Assembly: GCA_021823905.1 (NCBI GenBank) | Contig: JAKALX010000013.1 | Location: 1-19,930, forward strand | Length of the DNA stretch: 19,930 nucleotides | DNA from: Chloroflexota bacterium | Lineage (GTDB): Bacteria; Chloroflexota; Dehalococcoidia; Tepidiformales; Tepidiformaceae | Reading direction: 5' to 3' | Shown: piece by piece, positions 16,219 to 19,930 of the stretch | Layout of the letters: every line of letters starts with the position of its first letter | Numbering within the stretch: the stretch's first letter is position 1 | The notes under the pieces: generated by a model | The model's input: the letters and a program-made list of their open reading frames with translations, nothing else | Told to the model about the DNA's origin: nothing | The model's database searches: none | Translations under genes and position numbers: made by a program

Positions 16219-17100
16219 ATGTCGGGGGATCCCAAACACATCGTGAACATGCAGTTGGCAAGAGAACGGGCCTCGTCGCCTCTAAGTGCTCAGCCACGCC
16301 CGTTCCTCCGCTGGGTCGGCTCAAAGCGCTGGCTTTTGAAGCAGATGGTCGATTCCCTGCCCAGCCAGTTCGCGACCTACCATGAGCCATTCCTTGGCTC
16401 TGGGGCGCTATTTTTCTTGCTGTCCCCAACGCGGGCGTCACTGAGCGACAGGTGCAGCGAGTTGATCGAGGTCTACAAAGCGACCAAAGACGATGTCTCG
16501 GCCATTATCGGCTACCTCCGACCGTTGCAGCCCGATCGGGAGGTGTTCTACGCAATGCGCAACCGGCGCAGTCGTGGGCGGCTGAAACGGGCTGCCGAAT
16601 TTATGTATCTCAACAAGACCTGTTGGAATGGCTTGTATCGAGTCAACTCGGAAGGCCGGTTCAATGTTCCGTACGGTATGCCAAAGACGCCATTCATAGC
16701 TGACTTTGCAAATCTCCGGGCGTGCGCCCGCACCCTTCAGGCGGGAGACGTGAGGCTTCGGGCCTGTGATTTCGAGACGGCATTGGAGAGCGTCGAATCC
16801 GGCGACTTAGTCTATCTAGATCCCCCCTACGTTAACGGACACAACAACAATGGCTTCGTTGACTACAACGAGATTCTCTTCTCTTGGGAAGATCAGAAGC
16901 GCCTCGCAAAGAGGGCGCAGCAGCTGGCGGACGATGGCGCCTATGTGATCGTAACAAACGCTCATCACAACGAGGTCTTGGAACTCTACCGAGGGTTCGC
17001 TTGCCACACCCTCGGACGGGTGTCAACACTAGCCTCCAATCCCGGTCGTCGCGTGAGGGTAAGGGAAGCCCTGCTCTGTTCTCCAAACTGCGTCGGGTGA
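16219..17100 (+). CDS. Dam-type (D12 class) N6-adenine DNA methyltransferase
   Basis: About 293 residues. The protein should transfer a methyl group from SAM to adenine in a short DNA site. Family landmarks are PFLRWVGSKRWLL near the N-terminus (usually WAGGK; here VGSK), motif I EPFLGSG (56-62), the LSDRCSELI segment, YLNKTCWNGLYRVN with FNVPYG, and the catalytic motif IV DPPY (201-204). Length fits Dam-like enzymes. The start is uncertain: ATG 16219 has GAGG at 16204-16207, ATG 16249 is also possible, and ATG 16138 has no good site. It is 37 bases upstream of a ParB-like gene and noticeably AT-richer than DISARM, suggesting separate acquisition. In a two-gene view it could provide self-marking for the downstream genes; an orphan or phage-derived role is the alternative. 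Confidence 0.88.
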   Translation: MSGDPKHIVNMQLARERASSPLSAQPRPFLRWVGSKRWLLKQMVDSLPSQFATYHEPFLGSGALFFLLSPTRASLSDRCSELIEVYKATKDDVSAIIGYLRPLQPDREVFYAMRNRRSRGRLKRAAEFMYLNKTCWNGLYRVNSEGRFNVPYGMPKTPFIADFANLRACARTLQAGDVRLRACDFETALESVESGDLVYLDPPYVNGHNNNGFVDYNEILFSWEDQKRLAKRAQQLADDGAYVIVTNAHHNEVLELYRGFACHTLGRVSTLASNPGRRVRVREALLCSPNCVG

Positions 17101-17137
17101 GCGCAGCTATCATGCACAATAGTCGCTGGAGGCGAAG

Positions 17138-18109
17138 ATGACGAAGCGGTCTGAATCACTTGCAGCCGAGCCGGTAGGTATCAAGACGCTTCGCACTGAC
17201 CAACTTCAGCCGAATCCGTTCAATCCGAGGATGCTGTTCGACAAGGCGCCAATGAAGACCCTGCAGGAGTCGATCGAACGGGTTGGTATCCTGGTGCCAC
17301 TTACGGTCTATCAGCGCGGATCTGACGGCAAGTTCATAATTCTGGATGGGCAGAGGCGGTGGATCTGCGCGCAAGAGCTAGGCGTGACCATAGTGCCGGT
17401 GAACCAGGTTGCAGAGCCAAGCACTGTCCAGAACATTGTTACAATGTTTCAAATTCACAAGCTCCGGGAAGACTGGGAGCTTATGCCGACCGCACTCAAG
17501 TTGGATGTCTTGATGCAGGAGCTGAAAGAGACGTCGGAACGGAAGCTGGCAGAGTTGACCGGCCTCGACATCGCTGTAGTAACTCGGTGCAAGAAGCTTC
17601 TCTCGTACCCCAAGGAGTATCAAGAACTCATGCTGGACCCGGATCCAGACAAGCGCGTGAAGGCCGATTTCTTCATTGAGCTCTACCCGGTGCTTCACGA
17701 CCGGGCTGTCACAAAGTTGCCTGGGTACTCACGCGCCAGCCTTACCAAGAAGATGCTGGGCAAGTACCAGGATCCGGCAGGGGGCATCAGAGCCGTAACC
17801 GATTTTCGAAAGGTGAAGCAGCACATCGCAAACGCTAACAGGGCCGGGAAGCTGCCCACACTTTTGAAGAAGCTAGGGGAATTCATCGAGGAGGTCGAGC
17901 TAGCCCCAGATCACCTCATCATCCCCGCAGCGAGCGTCGCAGCCCAGGCCCGGTCGCTGTACGGCAAGGTGCAACAGATTGATGAGACCCTTGCGAGTTT
18001 GGACGTTGAAGAATATCTCGGCGAGGAAGAACTATGGGGTGGCCTCGAGTCGCTTCTTCGGACAATCCGCAGGTGTCTTGCCGCTGCGGGCCGCAGGGTG
18101 AAGGAGTGA
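17138..18109 (+). CDS. ParB/Srx-fold DNA-binding protein
   Basis: 323 residues. The N-terminal ParB domain is clear: LQPNPFNPR (23-31), SIERVGILVPLTV (45-57), DGQRRW (70-75, where canonical ParB has GERRW), and the helix IHKLREDWELMP (106-117) in the place of the ParB R-E-D region. A helix-turn-helix follows at about 132-165 (KLAELTGLDIAVVTRCKKL). The C-terminal half, about 170-323, is not recognised. GGAGG (17128-17132) precedes the ATG by 5 bases. There is no ParA partner nearby, so chromosome or plasmid partition is unlikely; site-specific DNA binding, CTP-dependent clamping or nuclease activity beside the methyltransferase is more plausible. The coding DNA is AT-rich for the window (a 60-base stretch at 17401 counts 42% GC). 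The stop overlaps the next start. Confidence 0.8.
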   Translation: MTKRSESLAAEPVGIKTLRTDQLQPNPFNPRMLFDKAPMKTLQESIERVGILVPLTVYQRGSDGKFIILDGQRRWICAQELGVTIVPVNQVAEPSTVQNIVTMFQIHKLREDWELMPTALKLDVLMQELKETSERKLAELTGLDIAVVTRCKKLLSYPKEYQELMLDPDPDKRVKADFFIELYPVLHDRAVTKLPGYSRASLTKKMLGKYQDPAGGIRAVTDFRKVKQHIANANRAGKLPTLLKKLGEFIEEVELAPDHLIIPAASVAAQARSLYGKVQQIDETLASLDVEEYLGEEELWGGLESLLRTIRRCLAAAGRRVKE

Positions 18110-18927
18110 GGACACCTAAGGCGCGATGCGCACCGATCGATACCTCGCGGATGGCAGAGTGGCTGAATCGGTTCCACGGTTATCGCATCCCGGCAACTGA
18201 GGTGCGAATCAAATTTTGGCTTAGAAATTTCAAGCCGGAGGACGCGGATCTAGCGGCGCGGGTCCTCGACGTTGTGGAGTTTCTGAAACACGAAGATATG
18301 GAGGCCGCCCTCCGTAGGATCGTCACAGGTCTTGCAGGCTGGCACAAGGAGGAAAGGCGGCGAAGAGGTAGGTGGCGATTCGTAGCATTCTCGGTCAGTG
18401 CCGGCGAAAGCGGAGACAGTATGCTTCACAGACTCAGGACAGCGCTTGGACTGACTAGCAGGCAATACAATAGCCTGTTCATTTACAAAGCAGATCTCAT
18501 ACGCGAGAGGCTAAGCGCGGCCGATACGGTGGTATTTGTGGATGATTTCGCCGGGACCGGTCAGCAAGCCTGCGATGCCTGGCTCGAAATTGCGGAGCTG
18601 CTCCCCGGGAGCCCAAGGGCATACCTGATCGTCGTCGCGGCTGGACGCCGCGCCATTGACCGTATCAGCAGCGAGACGGGTTTGAACGTAGTCACGAACC
18701 ATGTCCTTGAGATGGATGACGATGTCTTCTCGGCGGCTTGCGAGCAGTTTACGCCGCAGGAGAAGGCAGATCTTTTGGCTTACTGCCGTCAGGCCGATGC
18801 TAAGAAGCCAAAGGGCTTTGGGGAATGCGGGTTCTTGGTTGTTATGGCTCACGGAACGCCAAACAACTCGATACCAGTTCTCCACGCTAGTCACGCTCGG
18901 TGGCAGGGACTATTCCCGAGGCATTAG
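18106..18927 (+). CDS. Phosphoribosyltransferase-like protein (PRTase-CE type)
   Basis: 273 residues from a GTG that overlaps the ParB-like stop by 4 bases; ATG 18151 is an alternative but lacks a clear ribosome binding site. The core motif is VVFVDDFAGTGQQ, with D146, D147, G150, T151 and G152, matching the PRPP-binding loop of type I phosphoribosyltransferases. It is preceded by an N-terminal helical region with NRFHGYRIP. The overall pattern matches the phosphoribosyltransferase-like family described by comparative genomics in bacterial conflict systems (PRTase-CE). The substrate is unknown: it might modify a nucleotide, nucleic acid or protein, or serve as a sensor. Its tight coupling to the ParB-like and Dam-like genes suggests one three-gene module. 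The end of the protein (HARWQGLFPRH) is typical of the family as I remember it. Confidence 0.7.
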   Translation: MRTPKARCAPIDTSRMAEWLNRFHGYRIPATEVRIKFWLRNFKPEDADLAARVLDVVEFLKHEDMEAALRRIVTGLAGWHKEERRRRGRWRFVAFSVSAGESGDSMLHRLRTALGLTSRQYNSLFIYKADLIRERLSAADTVVFVDDFAGTGQQACDAWLEIAELLPGSPRAYLIVVAAGRRAIDRISSETGLNVVTNHVLEMDDDVFSAACEQFTPQEKADLLAYCRQADAKKPKGFGECGFLVVMAHGTPNNSIPVLHASHARWQGLFPRH

Positions 18928-19030
18928 TCGAGGTGTCGAACGAGTACGTGCCTCCACGTGACCGTCAAGGCAGACGGGGCGCGCGTTTGCCGCATTCCGA
19001 GTAGACTGGCAAGGCTTCAAGGGCAAAGCG

Positions 19031-19498
19031 GTGGGCCAGCATATGATCTCTGATGGGCATACGCGGATTCTTCTCCTCGGATGCGTGAGCGAGAAGGGGC
19101 CTGCTGACGTAGCGGCGCGGGACCTTTACGTCTCGACGCTGTTTCGCCTGCGGCGGGCGTACGCCGAGACGCTCGGCTCGCCCTGGTTCATTCTCAGCGC
19201 GAGGCACGGGCTGGTGAGACCCGACGAGGTGCTGGAGCCATACGACGTGCGGCTTTCAAGCCTCCCGGCAGCGGGCCGGCGGGCGTGGGGAGACCGTGTT
19301 TTCGCGCAGCTCCAGGCCGCCGCAGCGCCGCTACCCGGGCGGGTGTTCGAGTTCCATGCCGGGTCGCACTACGTCGAAGCGGTCAGGCCGCACCTCGAGA
19401 AGGTCGGCGCGGTGGTTGTGTGGCCCCTTCGGAGTTTTCGCCTGGGCGAGCAACTCCATTGGTACAAGCATTTCCTGAAAGCGCATGGAGGCGGATGA
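19031..19498 (+). CDS. DUF6884-type small protein
   Basis: 155 residues if started at GTG 19031, which has AAGGG at 19019-19023; ATG 19043 (151 residues) is the alternative. The sequence ILLLGCVSEKG (13-23), ARDLYVSTLFRLRRAYAE (29-46) and WFILSARHGLVRPDEVLEPYD (52-72) matches the uncharacterised DUF6884 family: an N-terminal Cys segment, then a SARHGL motif. The fold is probably a small alpha/beta enzyme domain, perhaps related to the C-terminal domain of archaeosine synthase, but this is only recollection. It is GC-rich like the DISARM genes, unlike the preceding module, and 103 bases separate it from the phosphoribosyltransferase-like gene. It overlaps the following start by one base. Confidence 0.65.
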   Translation: MGQHMISDGHTRILLLGCVSEKGPADVAARDLYVSTLFRLRRAYAETLGSPWFILSARHGLVRPDEVLEPYDVRLSSLPAAGRRAWGDRVFAQLQAAAAPLPGRVFEFHAGSHYVEAVRPHLEKVGAVVVWPLRSFRLGEQLHWYKHFLKAHGGG

Positions 19499-19930
19499 TG
19501 GATCAAGGTGGCGAGGCTCGGGGCATTGTTGTCACCGCGACGCCGGGCACACCGTTCGTGTTCACGTGGCCGGAGGGCGAGGAGCGGTTCGAGAAGGTCT
19601 GGGACGTGGACGCCGTCTGGCGGGCGCGCCGCTACCGCGTCCGTCACGGCCTGTCGCACCGTCTCGTCTATGAGCGCAACCGCGTCCACTCGGTGACGTG
19701 GGTCGCGGACCAGCCGATGGTCGAAGGCGTCGAGACGGACGACTACGCAGCCTCTCACGCCCTGCTGAGCGTTCTCCGCATCGCAGGGAAGAAGCTCGTG
19801 CGGACATTAGACGAGCCGCCTGACGGGTACGATTCCTTTACCTGGGTTGACCACCGCAGGGAGATCGCAGCCAAGTACAGCAAGAACTGCCTCGCGCTGA
19901 AGATCGTGGAGGACGACCTCGAGTCCTGGG
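19498..19930 (+). CDS. Unrecognised protein, 3' end beyond the window
   Basis: The frame is open from ATG 19498 to the window end, giving 144 codons. GGAGG at 19487-19491 lies 6 bases upstream. An ATG at 19495 in the same frame is possible. The start overlaps the DUF6884 stop (TGATG), so the two are co-translated. The visible sequence has a beta-rich start (GIVVTATPGTPFVFTWPEGEE), a basic segment RARRYRVRHG and a later SFTWVDHRREIAAKYSKN. No signal peptide, membrane segment or known motif is visible. I do not recognise the family. Confidence 0.6.
   Translation, partial: MDQGGEARGIVVTATPGTPFVFTWPEGEERFEKVWDVDAVWRARRYRVRHGLSHRLVYERNRVHSVTWVADQPMVEGVETDDYAASHALLSVLRIAGKKLVRTLDEPPDGYDSFTWVDHRREIAAKYSKNCLALKIVEDDLESW

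Noticed and set aside
18946..18959. Hairpin ACGTG-CCTC-CACGT after the phosphoribosyltransferase-like gene
   Set aside because: Only a 5-bp stem with no T-run; too weak to call a terminator.
1..19930. CRISPR array, tRNA, insertion sequence or attachment site
   Set aside because: No regularly spaced repeats, cloverleaf sequence, transposase or integrase frame was seen on either strand. The search was by eye and could miss degenerate copies.

Overview
The window is about 20 kb of high-GC bacterial DNA in which every supported gene lies on the + strand. Typical coding stretches are roughly 65-73% GC by spot count, Shine-Dalgarno sequences are GGAGG-like, GTG starts occur, and stop/start overlaps are frequent. 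Composition would suit an actinobacterial, chloroflexal or similar high-GC genome, but nothing in the sequence fixes the phylum. No rRNA, tRNA, CRISPR array, insertion sequence or attachment site is visible. Nearly every recognisable gene is of a defence-associated type, so this reads as a defence island.

Region 1 (1-2158): the 3' end of an unrecognised gene, then a short non-coding stretch with three stacked dyad symmetries, then two overlapping genes for HNH endonucleases. Each nuclease has a different N-terminal domain that looks like a PUA-superfamily DNA-base reader (SRA-like in the first, EVE-like in the second).

Region 2 (2159-15880): a complete class 1 DISARM operon in the order drmD (SNF2-type helicase), drmMI (large N6-adenine methyltransferase), drmA (helicase), drmB (DUF1998 partner) and drmC (single-HKD phospholipase D-like protein). 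drmA, drmB and drmC are joined by ATGA/GTGA overlaps. Between drmMI and drmA sits a 37-codon relic of a DUF262 gene. It keeps its ribosome binding site and its first 29 or so family-like residues and runs straight into the start of drmA. Methylation by DrmMI should mark self DNA, while DrmA/DrmB, DrmD and DrmC act on unmodified incoming DNA.

Region 3 (15881-18927): an AT-richer module behind a likely promoter. It holds a Dam-type (D12 class) adenine methyltransferase, a ParB/Srx-fold protein with an HTH domain, and a phosphoribosyltransferase-like protein of the kind seen in biological conflict systems. This is the best candidate here for a poorly described system.

Region 4 (18928-19930): a DUF6884-type small protein followed, with a 1-nt overlap, by a gene that runs off the window end and is not recognised.
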